From assembly GCA_002085355.1 (NCBI GenBank), contig NATN01000166.1, forward strand, positions 1 to 8,102: a DNA stretch of 8,102 nt, given 5' to 3'. Below are positions 1 to 6,607 of the stretch, piece after piece; the first letter of the stretch is position 1, and each line of letters starts with the position of its first letter. A program made the position numbers and the translations under genes. Source of the DNA: Candidatus Zhuqueibacterota bacterium 4484_87 (GTDB taxonomy: Bacteria; Zhuqueibacterota; Zhuqueibacteria; Thermofontimicrobiales; Thermofontimicrobiaceae). The notes under the pieces were generated by a model. That model saw only the letters and a list, made by a program, of their open reading frames with translations, was not told the origin of the DNA and searched no databases.

Positions 1-1
1 C

Positions 2-64
2 AAAAAACTAAAAAAAATTGCCGGTGGGAGATGGCAAGCAAAGGGGTCACTGGCTCATGCGTGA
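2..64 (+). CDS. possible 3' end of an unidentified upstream gene (partial)
   Basis: A frame open from the left edge ends in TGA at 62-64. The visible end reads KKLKKIAGGRWQAKGSLAHA, about 20 residues, basic and without a family motif I recognise. A second frame is also open from the edge, to a TGA at 107-109, and neither is long enough to judge by codon use. I list this because some upstream gene may well end here, but it could be non-coding. Sequence to the left of the window would settle it. Confidence 0.2.
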   Translation, partial: KKLKKIAGGRWQAKGSLAHA

Positions 65-87
65 TTAGTTTAATCCATCTTTTTTTA

Positions 88-203
88 GCCACTGATTGAC
101 ACGGATCTGCAAGGATTTTATGAGTTTTGGATTATCGTTAGCAAAAAATGAAGGGATATATTCCGCAAAGGAAAATTTGTGAAAATCAGTGCCAATCCGT
201 GGC
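88..203. repeat. imperfect inverted repeat, probably an intergenic dispersed-repeat remnant
   Basis: The left arm GCCACTGATTGACACGGAT (88-106) and the reverse complement of the right arm ATCAGTGCCAATCCGTGGC (185-203) agree at 16 of 19 positions. A 78-base AT-rich spacer separates them. A 68-codon minus-strand reading frame (65-271, TTG start) runs through both arms. It has no clear ribosome binding site and no recognisable domain, so I treat it as a by-product of the repeat. I recall similar 'cactgatt-gacacggat' strings scattered between genes in several environmental genomes, but I cannot verify copies here. Confidence 0.4.
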
Positions 204-279
204 AAATTTTGAAACAAGCCTGGCAGAAAATGTTCTCGCGAAATTTTTCGTAAAACATCCGCCGCGAGCAAAAAAAGGC

Positions 280-308
280 TTGATTATTTGATTCGATTTT
301 ATTATATT
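280..308 (+). promoter_or_regulatory. candidate sigma-70-type promoter of the rplM operon
   Basis: A TTGATT hexamer at 280-285 and a TATATT hexamer at 303-308 are separated by exactly 17 bases in an AT-rich stretch. Transcription would start near 315, giving a leader of about 55 bases before the rplM start. A second TTGATT at 288-293 lies too close to the -10 hexamer to be its partner. The same spacing and the same -10 hexamer occur upstream of lon. The call rests only on motif and position, and AT-rich DNA yields such matches by chance. Confidence 0.4.
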
Positions 309-370
309 TATTGATTTTAAAATCAGGAAAGAATTAGTAAATCGTATGAAAGAAAAACAGGAGACCAAAC

Positions 371-802
371 GTGAAGACGATTACACCAAAAGCCCAGGAC
401 ATCGAGCGCAAGTGGTACGTGGTCGATGCCAGAAATCAGGTTTTGGGGCGTCTTGCCACGCGGGTCGCGCACATTTTGAAAGGGAAGCATAAAGCTATTT
501 ATACCCCGCATCTGGATGTTGGCGATCATGTCATCATTATTAATGCGGACAAAGTGCGCGTGACAGGCCGCAAGGCGCAACAGAAACATTACAAACGCTA
601 TTCCGGTTATCCCGGCGGTTTGAAAGAGATCGTTTACGAGGATATGATGGCGAAACACCCGGAGCGAATTTTGGAACACGCCATTAAAGGCATGTTGCCC
701 AAGAATCGTTTGGGGAGAAAAATGTATAAGAAGCTGAAAGTTTATGCCGGTGATCAACATCCGCACACGGCGCAAAACCCGGAAGAGCTGAAATTAAGTT
801 AG
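371..802 (+). CDS. rplM: 50S ribosomal protein L13
   Basis: This encodes L13, an early-assembling protein of the large subunit that binds 23S rRNA. The protein has 143 residues, against 142 in E. coli, and the family's conserved blocks are visible: RKWYVVDA near 13-20, LGRLAT near 25-30, then YTPH, GDHVIIINADKV, TGRKAQQK, HYKRYSGYPGG, and the PKNRLGRKMYKKLKVYAG block near residue 110. Translation starts at GTG, with AGGAG at 359-363 seven bases upstream. It is the first gene of the plus-strand operon and lies 52 bases before rpsI, its usual partner. Identification is secure. Confidence 0.98.
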   Translation: MKTITPKAQDIERKWYVVDARNQVLGRLATRVAHILKGKHKAIYTPHLDVGDHVIIINADKVRVTGRKAQQKHYKRYSGYPGGLKEIVYEDMMAKHPERILEHAIKGMLPKNRLGRKMYKKLKVYAGDQHPHTAQNPEELKLS

Positions 803-854
803 TTTTTTTAATTCACTTTTTAATCCAAGTAATGGTTAAAAAAAGAGGGATTTT

Positions 855-1247
855 ATGAAAGGAACCGAGTATTACGCAACAGGCCGACGGAAAGAGTCGG
901 TAGCTCGCGTTCGAATTCGTCCCGGCAACGGCAGTATCATTGTTAACGGAAAGCCGCTTCTGGAGCATTTCAAACGTGAGACTTTAAAAATGATCATCGA
1001 ACAGCCGCTGGAACGCACAGAGACCATGGGCAAATTCGATATTGTGGCATCAGTTGAAGGCGGAGGCCTCACCGGTCAGGCAGGCGCTTTGCTGCTGGGA
1101 ATTTCGCGCGCATTGATTCAGTTCGACGCGGATTTACGTCCTATTCTGAAGTCAGCAGGCTTTTTGACTCGCGATCCCCGCGAGAAAGAGCGCAAAAAAT
1201 ATGGTCTGGCAGGAGCCAGAAAACGTTACCAGTTCTCGAAACGTTAA
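855..1247 (+). CDS. rpsI: 30S ribosomal protein S9
   Basis: This encodes S9 of the small-subunit head, whose C-terminal tail reaches the P site and contacts tRNA. The 130 residues match the usual length. Visible hallmarks are YYATGRRKESVARVR at the start, GNGSIIVNGKPL, the glycine-rich GGGLTGQAGALLLGISRAL block, FLTRDPREKERKKYG, and the terminal QFSKR tail whose last residues (SKR) approach tRNA. ATG 855 is preceded by GAGG at about 845-848. It follows rplM in the near-universal L13-S9 pairing, and a longer gap of 117 bases follows before rpsB. Confidence 0.98.
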   Translation: MKGTEYYATGRRKESVARVRIRPGNGSIIVNGKPLLEHFKRETLKMIIEQPLERTETMGKFDIVASVEGGGLTGQAGALLLGISRALIQFDADLRPILKSAGFLTRDPREKERKKYGLAGARKRYQFSKR

Positions 1248-1364
1248 TTTTGTGGAAAACTCACACTTCTTTTTGAACGCCCAGGGTGCCGGCGAAAGGA
1301 TGATCCGGTTGGAGCGGTAACAAAAGAGGTGGCGGAATAACCCAAAAAACAGAGGAGTATTATA
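1248..1364 (+). promoter_or_regulatory. rpsI-rpsB gap, possible structured rpsB leader
   Basis: These 117 bases are the longest gap inside the operon; the other junctions run from an 8-base overlap to 52 bases. It contains a GC-rich core at about 1281-1343 in otherwise AT-rich surroundings. GGGT at 1284-1287 could pair with ACCC at 1340-1343, enclosing CCGG at 1289-1292 with CCGG at 1305-1308. The helices are short, so the fold is tentative. Ribosomal protein S2 is known to repress its own rpsB-tsf mRNA through the leader in E. coli, which makes such an element plausible here. I see no terminator and no convincing promoter in it. Confidence 0.25.
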
Positions 1365-2114
1365 ATGAATGTAACATTGCAAGATTTATTGATGGCAGGC
1401 ACTCATTTCGGCCATTTGACGCGTCGCTGGAATCCGAAAATGAAGCCTTACATCTTTATGGAAAAAAATGGCATTTATATCATTGACATCAAAAAAACTT
1501 TGTCCACGCTGAGGGCAGCATGTGAAGAAGTTGAACGTGTTGTAAAATCTGGCGAAAAAGTGCTGTTCGTGGGCACCAAAAAACAAGCCAAAGAAATTAT
1601 CCGAATCGAAGCGCAGCGCTGCGGACAATTTTTTGTAAATCACCGCTGGCTGGGTGGCACCCTGACCAATTTTGTCACGGTAAAGAAGAGTATTAAACAT
1701 CTCAAAAATTTGGAAAAAATGTCCACCGATGGCTCTTATGAAAAGTTGGTGAAAAAAGAGATTTTGCGCATTGAACGCGAAAAAGAAAAATTAGACCGCG
1801 TATTGGGCGGTATCAAAGACATGAACACGCTGCCGGGCGCCTTGTTTGTCGTGGATGTAAAAAAGGAAGCCATCGCTGTTCGCGAGGCGAATCGCCTCAA
1901 CATCCCGGTGATCGGCATTGTGGACACTAATTCGGATCCGGATAATATCGATTTCCCGATCCCCGGCAACGATGATGCGTTCAAATCAATCAGCATTATC
2001 ACCCGCGCCATTTCAGATACAATTATTGAAGTGACCAATGCTGCGAAGATGGAGCAGGTTGAAGAAGCGGGCATTGAAGAGAAAAAGGAAGTTGAACAGG
2101 AAAGTAATGAATAA
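1365..2114 (+). CDS. rpsB: 30S ribosomal protein S2
   Basis: This encodes S2, a late-assembling protein at the head-body junction of the small subunit that also docks S1 in many bacteria. The 249 residues fit the family (241 in E. coli). Conserved blocks in order are LMAGTHFGH near residue 9, RWNPKMKPYIF, NGIYIIDIKKT, VLFVGTKKQA, the NHRWLGGTLTNF signature near 92-103, LPGALFVVDVKKE, AIAVREANRLNIPVIGIVDTN and NIDFPIPGNDDA. The C-terminus is a strongly acidic tail, common in S2. AGAGGAG at 1351-1357 lies seven bases before the ATG. It is followed at 24 bases by tsf, the classic rpsB-tsf pair. Confidence 0.98.
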   Translation: MNVTLQDLLMAGTHFGHLTRRWNPKMKPYIFMEKNGIYIIDIKKTLSTLRAACEEVERVVKSGEKVLFVGTKKQAKEIIRIEAQRCGQFFVNHRWLGGTLTNFVTVKKSIKHLKNLEKMSTDGSYEKLVKKEILRIEREKEKLDRVLGGIKDMNTLPGALFVVDVKKEAIAVREANRLNIPVIGIVDTNSDPDNIDFPIPGNDDAFKSISIITRAISDTIIEVTNAAKMEQVEEAGIEEKKEVEQESNE

Positions 2115-2138
2115 TTTTTATATAGAGAGGAGTTACAA

Positions 2139-2732
2139 ATGGCAGTAACTGCAGATGACGTAAAAAAATTGAGACAGATGACAGGCGCCGGAATTATGGA
2201 TTGCAAAAATGCATTGAAAGAAACTGACGGCGATGTAGATAAAGCAGTTGAGTTGTTGCGCAAAAAAGGAATCGCGAAAGCGGAGAAAAAAGCGGGCCGT
2301 GAGACAAAAGAAGGTATCATCGACGCTTACATTCATCCCGGAAGCAAATTGGGCGTTTTGCTGGAAGTGAATTGCGAGACGGATTTTGTTGCCAAGACCG
2401 ATGATTTTAAATCTTTTGTCAGAGATATTGCCATGCAGATCGCAGCGGCAAATCCGATGGTCGTGCGCCGTGAAGAAGTACCGCAGGATATTATCGAACG
2501 GGAAATGGCAATTTATAAAACTCAGGCAGAAAACGAGAAAAAACCGGCTCACATCGCGGAAAAAATCGCCACGGGCCGATTAGAGAAATTTTATCAGGAA
2601 GTTGTTCTCATGGAGCAAAGTTTTGTCAAAGATCCCAACATGACAATCGAACAGTTGGTCAAAGAGACGATTGGCAAAATTGGTGAGAATATTTCTGTTC
2701 GACGCTTTTCCAGATTCCAGTTAGGCGAATAA
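2139..2732 (+). CDS. tsf: translation elongation factor Ts, short form
   Basis: EF-Ts is the guanine nucleotide exchange factor that releases GDP from EF-Tu. The N-terminal UBA-like domain (about 1-50) has the VKKLRQMTGAGIMDCKNAL signature. The core carries ETDFVAK at 80-86, in which Asp82 and Phe83 correspond to the E. coli Asp80-Phe81 pair inserted near the Mg2+ site of EF-Tu. With 197 residues it is much shorter than the E. coli protein (283) and close to the Thermus form (about 196), which has one core subdomain and acts as a dimer. The C-terminal region (GENISVRRFSRF) is intact, so this is a natural short form rather than a truncation. The ribosome binding site GAGAGGAG is at 2125-2132. 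Confidence 0.97.
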   Translation: MAVTADDVKKLRQMTGAGIMDCKNALKETDGDVDKAVELLRKKGIAKAEKKAGRETKEGIIDAYIHPGSKLGVLLEVNCETDFVAKTDDFKSFVRDIAMQIAAANPMVVRREEVPQDIIEREMAIYKTQAENEKKPAHIAEKIATGRLEKFYQEVVLMEQSFVKDPNMTIEQLVKETIGKIGENISVRRFSRFQLGE

Positions 2733-2749
2733 ATCGGAGATACTTTTAA

Positions 2750-3478
2750 ATGCCGCAGCCAATATACCAACGGATACTGCTGAAATTGAGCGGTGAAGCT
2801 TTGATGGGACAGCAAGGTCTGGGGATCGATCCCCAGGTTGTCCTTGAAGTTGCTCTCTCTTTGAAAGAAGTAAAAGAATTAGGCGTGGAAATTGGTGTTG
2901 TCATTGGCGGCGGAAATATTTTTCGGGGACTATCCGCCAGCGCGCGCGGCATGGATCGCGTTTCTGCCGATTATATGGGCATGTTAGCGACTGTGATCAA
3001 TGCGCTGGCTTTGGAAGATTATCTGGAACGCAACCACGTTCCCACGAGAGTTTTGACGGCGATTAAAATGGAACAGTTAGCTGAACCTTTTATTCGCCGT
3101 CGTGCTATTCGCCATCTGGAGAAAGGCAGAATAGTGATTTTCGGCGGAGGAACGGGAAATCCCTATTTCACCACTGACACGGCAGCAGCGCTGCGCGCGA
3201 TTGAGATAAAGGCGGATGCGGTCATCAAAGGGACAAAAGTGGACGGTGTTTACGATTCAGATCCTACCAAAAATCCGGATGCAAAAATGTTCACGGAACT
3301 GACCTATCTCGATGTTGTGCGCAAGCGGTTGAAGGTGATGGATTCGACAGCAGTGACTCTGTGCATGGAAAATAATTTGCCGATTCTTGTTTTCAACTTG
3401 AGGAAAAAGGGAAATTTAAAAAAATTAATCCTTGGCGAACCCATTGGAACTAAAGTATGCGAGGCCCAAAATGATTGA
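2750..3478 (+). CDS. pyrH: UMP kinase
   Basis: This catalyses UMP + ATP to UDP + ADP, the committed nucleotide-phosphorylation step of pyrimidine supply in the cytoplasm. It is the bacterial hexameric amino-acid-kinase-fold enzyme, unrelated to eukaryotic UMP/CMP kinase. The 242 residues fit the family. Visible motifs are KLSGEAL at 12-18 (ATP phosphate binding), GGGNIFRG at 53-60, the DYMGMLATVINALALED helix at 74-90 (UMP site), GGGTGNPYFTTDTAA at 132-146 and KVDGVYDSDPTKNPDA at 163-178. GGAGA at 2736-2740 serves as ribosome binding site, 17 bases separate it from tsf, and its last 8 bases overlap frr. Confidence 0.98.
   Translation: MPQPIYQRILLKLSGEALMGQQGLGIDPQVVLEVALSLKEVKELGVEIGVVIGGGNIFRGLSASARGMDRVSADYMGMLATVINALALEDYLERNHVPTRVLTAIKMEQLAEPFIRRRAIRHLEKGRIVIFGGGTGNPYFTTDTAAALRAIEIKADAVIKGTKVDGVYDSDPTKNPDAKMFTELTYLDVVRKRLKVMDSTAVTLCMENNLPILVFNLRKKGNLKKLILGEPIGTKVCEAQND
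3461..3464 (+). promoter_or_regulatory. ribosome binding site that fixes the frr start
   Basis: GAGG lies six bases before ATG 3471, inside the end of pyrH. It supports ATG 3471 over an in-frame TTG at 3432, which lacks a comparable site and would add 13 residues not found in the family. Confidence 0.7.
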
Positions 3479-4028
3479 TGGTATTTACAAACAGACTGAA
3501 GAGAAAATGCAAAAGTCGATTGCCAGTTTTCAGGGCGAACTGAATAAAATTCGCACAGGAAAAGCGTCGGCAACGATTTTGGACGGCATTCGGGTGAACT
3601 ATTACGGTTCTGTTGTCCCTCTTAATCAAGCTGCCAGTGTCTCTGTCCCGGAACCTCGTTTGATTACCGTCCAGCCGTGGGACAAAACAATGATTTCCGA
3701 AATTGAAAAAGCGATTCTCAAATCCGACCTTGGATTGACTCCGGTGAACGATGGGCATATCATTCGCTTGCCGATTCCGCCGTTGACTGAGGAACGTCGT
3801 CTGGAATTGGTGAAACAGACGAAGCGAATGGGAGAGGAAATCAAAGTTTCCATTCGTAACGCGCGCCGCGATGCAAATGACGCTTTGAAAAAAGCAGAGA
3901 AAGCCGGCGAAATTTCGGAAGACGACTCCCACCGCGGTCAGGAAAATATCCAGAAATTGACTGATGAATATGTGAAAAAGGTCGATGATATTCTTAAGTC
4001 AAAAGAAAAAGAAATCATGGAAATCTGA
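3471..4028 (+). CDS. frr: ribosome recycling factor
   Basis: RRF acts with EF-G to split the post-termination ribosome. From ATG 3471 the protein has 185 residues, exactly the common family length, and begins MIDGIYKQTEEKM. Conserved blocks include KIRTGKAS at 26-33, NYYGSVVPLNQ at 43-53, VQPWDK at 67-72, SDLGLTPVNDG at 85-95, IPPLTEERRLELVK at 102-115 and IRNARRDANDALKK at 128-141. The last carries the arginine cluster (129, 132, 133) of domain I that contacts 23S rRNA. The start overlaps the pyrH stop in the octamer ATGATTGA, which implies translational coupling. It is the last gene of the operon, followed directly by a terminator. The uppS, cdsA or rseP genes that often follow in other bacteria are absent. 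Confidence 0.97.
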   Translation: MIDGIYKQTEEKMQKSIASFQGELNKIRTGKASATILDGIRVNYYGSVVPLNQAASVSVPEPRLITVQPWDKTMISEIEKAILKSDLGLTPVNDGHIIRLPIPPLTEERRLELVKQTKRMGEEIKVSIRNARRDANDALKKAEKAGEISEDDSHRGQENIQKLTDEYVKKVDDILKSKEKEIMEI

Positions 4029-4055
4029 TTTTTTAACGGATAAAAATATTTGAAT

Positions 4056-4090
4056 AAAAAAAGCACAGTCATTGCGGCTGTGCTTTTTTT
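4056..4090. terminator. bidirectional intrinsic terminator between frr and lon
   Basis: Seven A residues (4056-4062), GCACAG (4063-4068), a short loop, CTGTGC (4078-4083) and seven T residues (4084-4090) form a 13-bp stem. T-G and C-G pairs can extend it inward to a five-base loop. The T tract on one side and the A tract on the other make it a terminator in both directions. It stands 27 bases after the frr stop and 57 bases beyond the lon stop, so it fits both converging transcripts. Confidence 0.9.
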
Positions 4091-4147
4091 GAGTTCAATA
4101 TGAGAAAAATAAATTTCCTGCTCTGAAACTTGCTTCAAAAAATCGGA

Positions 4148-6394
4148 TTAGCCGAAAATAATTTTTATCGCATCGTCAATTTTTTCCACCAGATGGATTT
4201 TTAACTGTTTCTGCAATGGTTCGGGCAGCTTCAGCAGATCATTTTTATTTTTTTCGGGCAAAACAATCTCTTTGATTTGTGCGCTGCGGGCGGCGAGCAG
4301 TTTTTCTTTTATGCCGCCGACCGGCAATATTTTTCCTCTCAATGTGATTTCCCCGGTCATAGCGACTTTGGGATTCACCCGTTTTTTTGTCAGCAGAGAG
4401 ATGAGCGCTACAACCATAGTGATTCCCGCGGAAGGTCCGTCTTTGGGGATGGCTCCTGCCGGAACGTGAATGTGGAATTGTGTGTCTTCAAAATCTGTTT
4501 TGCTCAGGCCAAACTGCGCACTGTTGGCGCGGACATAAGTGAGCGCAGCTTGGGCTGATTCTTTCATAACGTCGCCCATCTGGCCTGTGAGCATGAGCCC
4601 TTTGCCGCCCTTTACCTGTGAGCATTCCACAAACAAAATTTCTCCGCCGTAAGGCGTCCATGCCAGTCCTGTGGCAATGCCCGGTTCTGTGACGCGGTCA
4701 GAAATTTCCGAATAAAATTTTTCCGGTCCAAGCAATTCCGGAAGAGATTGCGGCGTCACGGAAATTTTCTCCGCTGATCCCGACACCTGCTTTCTGGCGA
4801 CTTTGCGACAGATTTTCGCCAATTCCCGGTCCAGATTTCGCACCCCGGCTTCCCGGGTGTAGTCCTGAATGATTTTGCGAATCGCCTTTTTTTGAATGGC
4901 AAGATGTTTTTTCGTTAATCCGTGCGCTTCAAACTGCTTGGGGAGAAGATGACTGGTGGCAATGGCCAACTTTTCTTCCACGGTGTACCCCGGCAGTTCG
5001 ATGATCTCCAGCCGGTCTTTCAGCGCCGGCGGGATCGGGTCTGCATAATTGGCAGTAGTGATGAACATCACCTTTGACAGGTCAAACGGAACGTCCAGAT
5101 AGTGATCGGAGAAAGAGAAATTTTGTTCCGGATCAAGTACCTCGAGCAGAGCAGAAGACGGATCGCCGCGAAAATCCTGACCAATTTTGTCAATTTCATC
5201 AAGCATGAAAACGGGGTTATTAGTTCCCACGTTGTGCAGTCCACGAATGATGCGCCCGGGAAGTGCGCCTACGTAAGTTCTTCGATGTCCGCGAATTTCC
5301 GCCTCGTCTTTCATCCCGCCGAGCGAAATGCGCACAAATTTCCGATTCAGCGCGCGCGCAATGGAATGTCCCAGCGACGTTTTTCCTACGCCCGGAGGCC
5401 CAACAAAACAGAGGATAGGGCCTTTCATTGAGTGATTCATTTTTCGTACAGCCAAAAAATCAAGAATTCTATCCTTGACATCGGTCAGTCCGTAATGGTC
5501 TTCATTTAAAATTTTTTCCGCCTTGTCCAGGTCGTGATTATCTTCACTGGAAATTTTCCAGGGCATATTCACCAGCCAGTCGAGGTAGGTGCGCGCCACT
5601 GTGTATTCTGCCGAGCCGGGCATGATTTTTTTGAGCCGATCCAGTTCGCGATAGGCTTCTTTCTGCGCTTTTTTGGGCATTCCGGACTGCTCGATTTTTT
5701 TCTGCAGTTCATTCAATTCGGACGTTCGGTCGTCCGTCTCACCCAATTCTTGCTGTATCGCTTTCAACTGTTCGCGTAAAAAATATTCGCGTTGATTTTT
5801 GTTTATTTCAGATTGAATTTGAAACTGAATTTTTGACCCCATCTCCAGCACTTGCATCTCCCGGTTGATCAGTACCGTCAGCTTCAGCAACCGTTCGCGA
5901 ATATTTTCCGCCTCGAGAATTTCCTGCTTTTCTTGCAGCGAAACGTTTAAGTTGGAAATCAGCAAATCAGCGAGTTTGCCGGGATCGTCAATATTCATTA
6001 TCGCGATTTGCAGCTCTTCCGGAAGCGACGGCACAAGCGTAATCATTTTCTGAAATTGAATGGAGATATTGCTTGTCATCGCTTCTATTTCAATGTCTTT
6101 TTCGACAACTTCTTCAACCGGAGTTATTTTTGCGACAAAGAAGGGTTTGTTTTTCACGAATCGATTGACGCGAATTCGGGAAATGCCTTGTACCAGCACG
6201 CGGACGCTGTTGTCTGGAAAGATGAGTTTTTTCAGCACATAGCCCGCGGTGCCGAATCGGTAAAGCTTGCGAGCGGATGGTTCCTCATCGTCCGGGTTTT
6301 TTTGAGCGACCAGACCGATCAGTTTGTCTCCATTCATCACGTCTTCGATTAATTTCAATGACTTTTCACGGGCAATAATAAGCGGCGTAACCAT
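4148..6394 (-). CDS. lon: ATP-dependent protease Lon, first strand of the N domain missing
   Basis: Lon is a cytoplasmic AAA+ serine protease that degrades misfolded and regulatory proteins. Domains in the 748-residue frame are an N-terminal substrate domain to about 180, a charged helical linker (REYFLREQLKAIQQELGE near 200-220), the AAA+ module with Walker A GPPGVGKT at 332-339 (Lys338) and Walker B FMLDEIDK near 396-403, and the protease domain from about 560 with catalytic Ser655 (GPSAG) and Lys698 (GGIKEK). These sit exactly 24 residues before E. coli Lys362, Ser679 and Lys722, so the body has no net insertion or deletion up to that point. ATG 6394 corresponds to E. coli Met25. The family's LP-LPLR strand is absent, and the frame is closed by TGA just upstream. 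The likely original start is ATG 6463-6465 in another frame. ATG 6394 has only a weak GGA six bases upstream. The function of the product is uncertain. Confidence 0.9.
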   Translation of the reverse strand: MVTPLIIAREKSLKLIEDVMNGDKLIGLVAQKNPDDEEPSARKLYRFGTAGYVLKKLIFPDNSVRVLVQGISRIRVNRFVKNKPFFVAKITPVEEVVEKDIEIEAMTSNISIQFQKMITLVPSLPEELQIAIMNIDDPGKLADLLISNLNVSLQEKQEILEAENIRERLLKLTVLINREMQVLEMGSKIQFQIQSEINKNQREYFLREQLKAIQQELGETDDRTSELNELQKKIEQSGMPKKAQKEAYRELDRLKKIMPGSAEYTVARTYLDWLVNMPWKISSEDNHDLDKAEKILNEDHYGLTDVKDRILDFLAVRKMNHSMKGPILCFVGPPGVGKTSLGHSIARALNRKFVRISLGGMKDEAEIRGHRRTYVGALPGRIIRGLHNVGTNNPVFMLDEIDKIGQDFRGDPSSALLEVLDPEQNFSFSDHYLDVPFDLSKVMFITTANYADPIPPALKDRLEIIELPGYTVEEKLAIATSHLLPKQFEAHGLTKKHLAIQKKAIRKIIQDYTREAGVRNLDRELAKICRKVARKQVSGSAEKISVTPQSLPELLGPEKFYSEISDRVTEPGIATGLAWTPYGGEILFVECSQVKGGKGLMLTGQMGDVMKESAQAALTYVRANSAQFGLSKTDFEDTQFHIHVPAGAIPKDGPSAGITMVVALISLLTKKRVNPKVAMTGEITLRGKILPVGGIKEKLLAARSAQIKEIVLPEKNKNDLLKLPEPLQKQLKIHLVEKIDDAIKIIFG

Positions 6395-6465
6395 GATTTT
6401 TCCGGCAATTCAATATCTTCCAGTTCATCGAAATCCTTGAGCTTGCCAAAATCGCCGTCGTGCAT
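6355..6465 (-). pseudogene. lon: displaced 5' end of lon (36-codon frame)
   Basis: ATG 6463-6465 follows the best ribosome binding site of the locus and opens a 36-codon frame starting MHDGDFGKLKDFDELED and then IELP. An acidic leader ending in E-x-P is what precedes the LPLR strand in Lon (EIPVLPLR in E. coli). After IELP (Pro21, codon 6403-6405) only eight bases remain before the ATG where the Lon homology resumes in the other frame. E. coli has 12 residues (36 bases) at this point, so about 28 bases seem to be missing. The frame then runs out of frame into lon and stops at 6355, overlapping the large frame by 40 bases. It could instead be an upstream coupling ORF, but the Lon-like end argues for a broken N-terminus. 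Confidence 0.65.
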
Positions 6466-6471
6466 AAAAGG

Positions 6472-6478
6472 CTCCCTT
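6472..6478 (-). promoter_or_regulatory. strong ribosome binding site for the original lon start
   Basis: On the minus strand AAGGGAG stands six bases before ATG 6463-6465. It is far stronger than anything before ATG 6394 and so marks the upstream ATG as the evolved lon start. Confidence 0.7.
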
Positions 6479-6489
6479 GTATGTTCTGC

Positions 6490-6501
6490 AAAAACGTTTT
6501 T
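6490..6501. repeat. 12-base perfect palindrome in the lon leader
   Basis: AAAAACGTTTTT is its own reverse complement and lies between the predicted lon promoter and the ribosome binding site. It could be an operator half or a chance product of A and T runs. No family of regulator is recognised. Confidence 0.3.
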
Positions 6502-6513
6502 TGAACCCTTTCA

Positions 6514-6542
6514 AATATAGGGAACTTTTTTCATAAATCCAA
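6514..6542 (-). promoter_or_regulatory. candidate sigma-70-type promoter of lon
   Basis: Read on the minus strand, TTGGAT (6537-6542) and TATATT (6514-6519) are separated by 17 bases. Transcription would begin near 6507, about 42 bases before the upstream lon ATG. CCCT and AGGG (6506-6509 and 6519-6522) flank the -10 region as a short inverted repeat. I do not see a convincing heat-shock sigma-32 promoter or a CIRCE element. The promoter gives lon its own transcript, separate from trkA. Confidence 0.45.
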
Positions 6543-6607
6543 TAAAATAACTGTTAAATTTTACTAAAATTTCATGCCGCAGCGTTTCTGAAGTGTGCGA
6601 GTGGAAG

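Noticed and set aside
235..268. CTCGCG/CGCGAG stem as a terminator upstream of rplM
   Set aside because: Six base pairs around a 22-base loop; it is followed by A residues on the plus strand and lacks a downstream T tract in either direction.
65..271. 68-codon minus-strand frame as a small gene
   Set aside because: TTG start, no clear ribosome binding site, no domain, and it runs through both arms of an inverted repeat, so it is probably non-coding.
3432..3470. Longer frr start at TTG 3432 adding 13 residues
   Set aside because: The family length is 185 residues, matched by ATG 3471, which has GAGG six bases upstream. The extension lies inside pyrH and has no family similarity.
1386..3932. 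Long reading frames opposite rpsB, tsf, pyrH and frr
   Set aside because: They lie wholly opposite well-identified genes, have no recognisable domains and fit the codon shadow of the real frames.
6394..6405. Programmed -1 frameshift joining the two lon frames
   Set aside because: The A run (five A) is not a canonical slippery heptamer in the upstream frame, and a shifted product would still lack the conserved LPLR strand.
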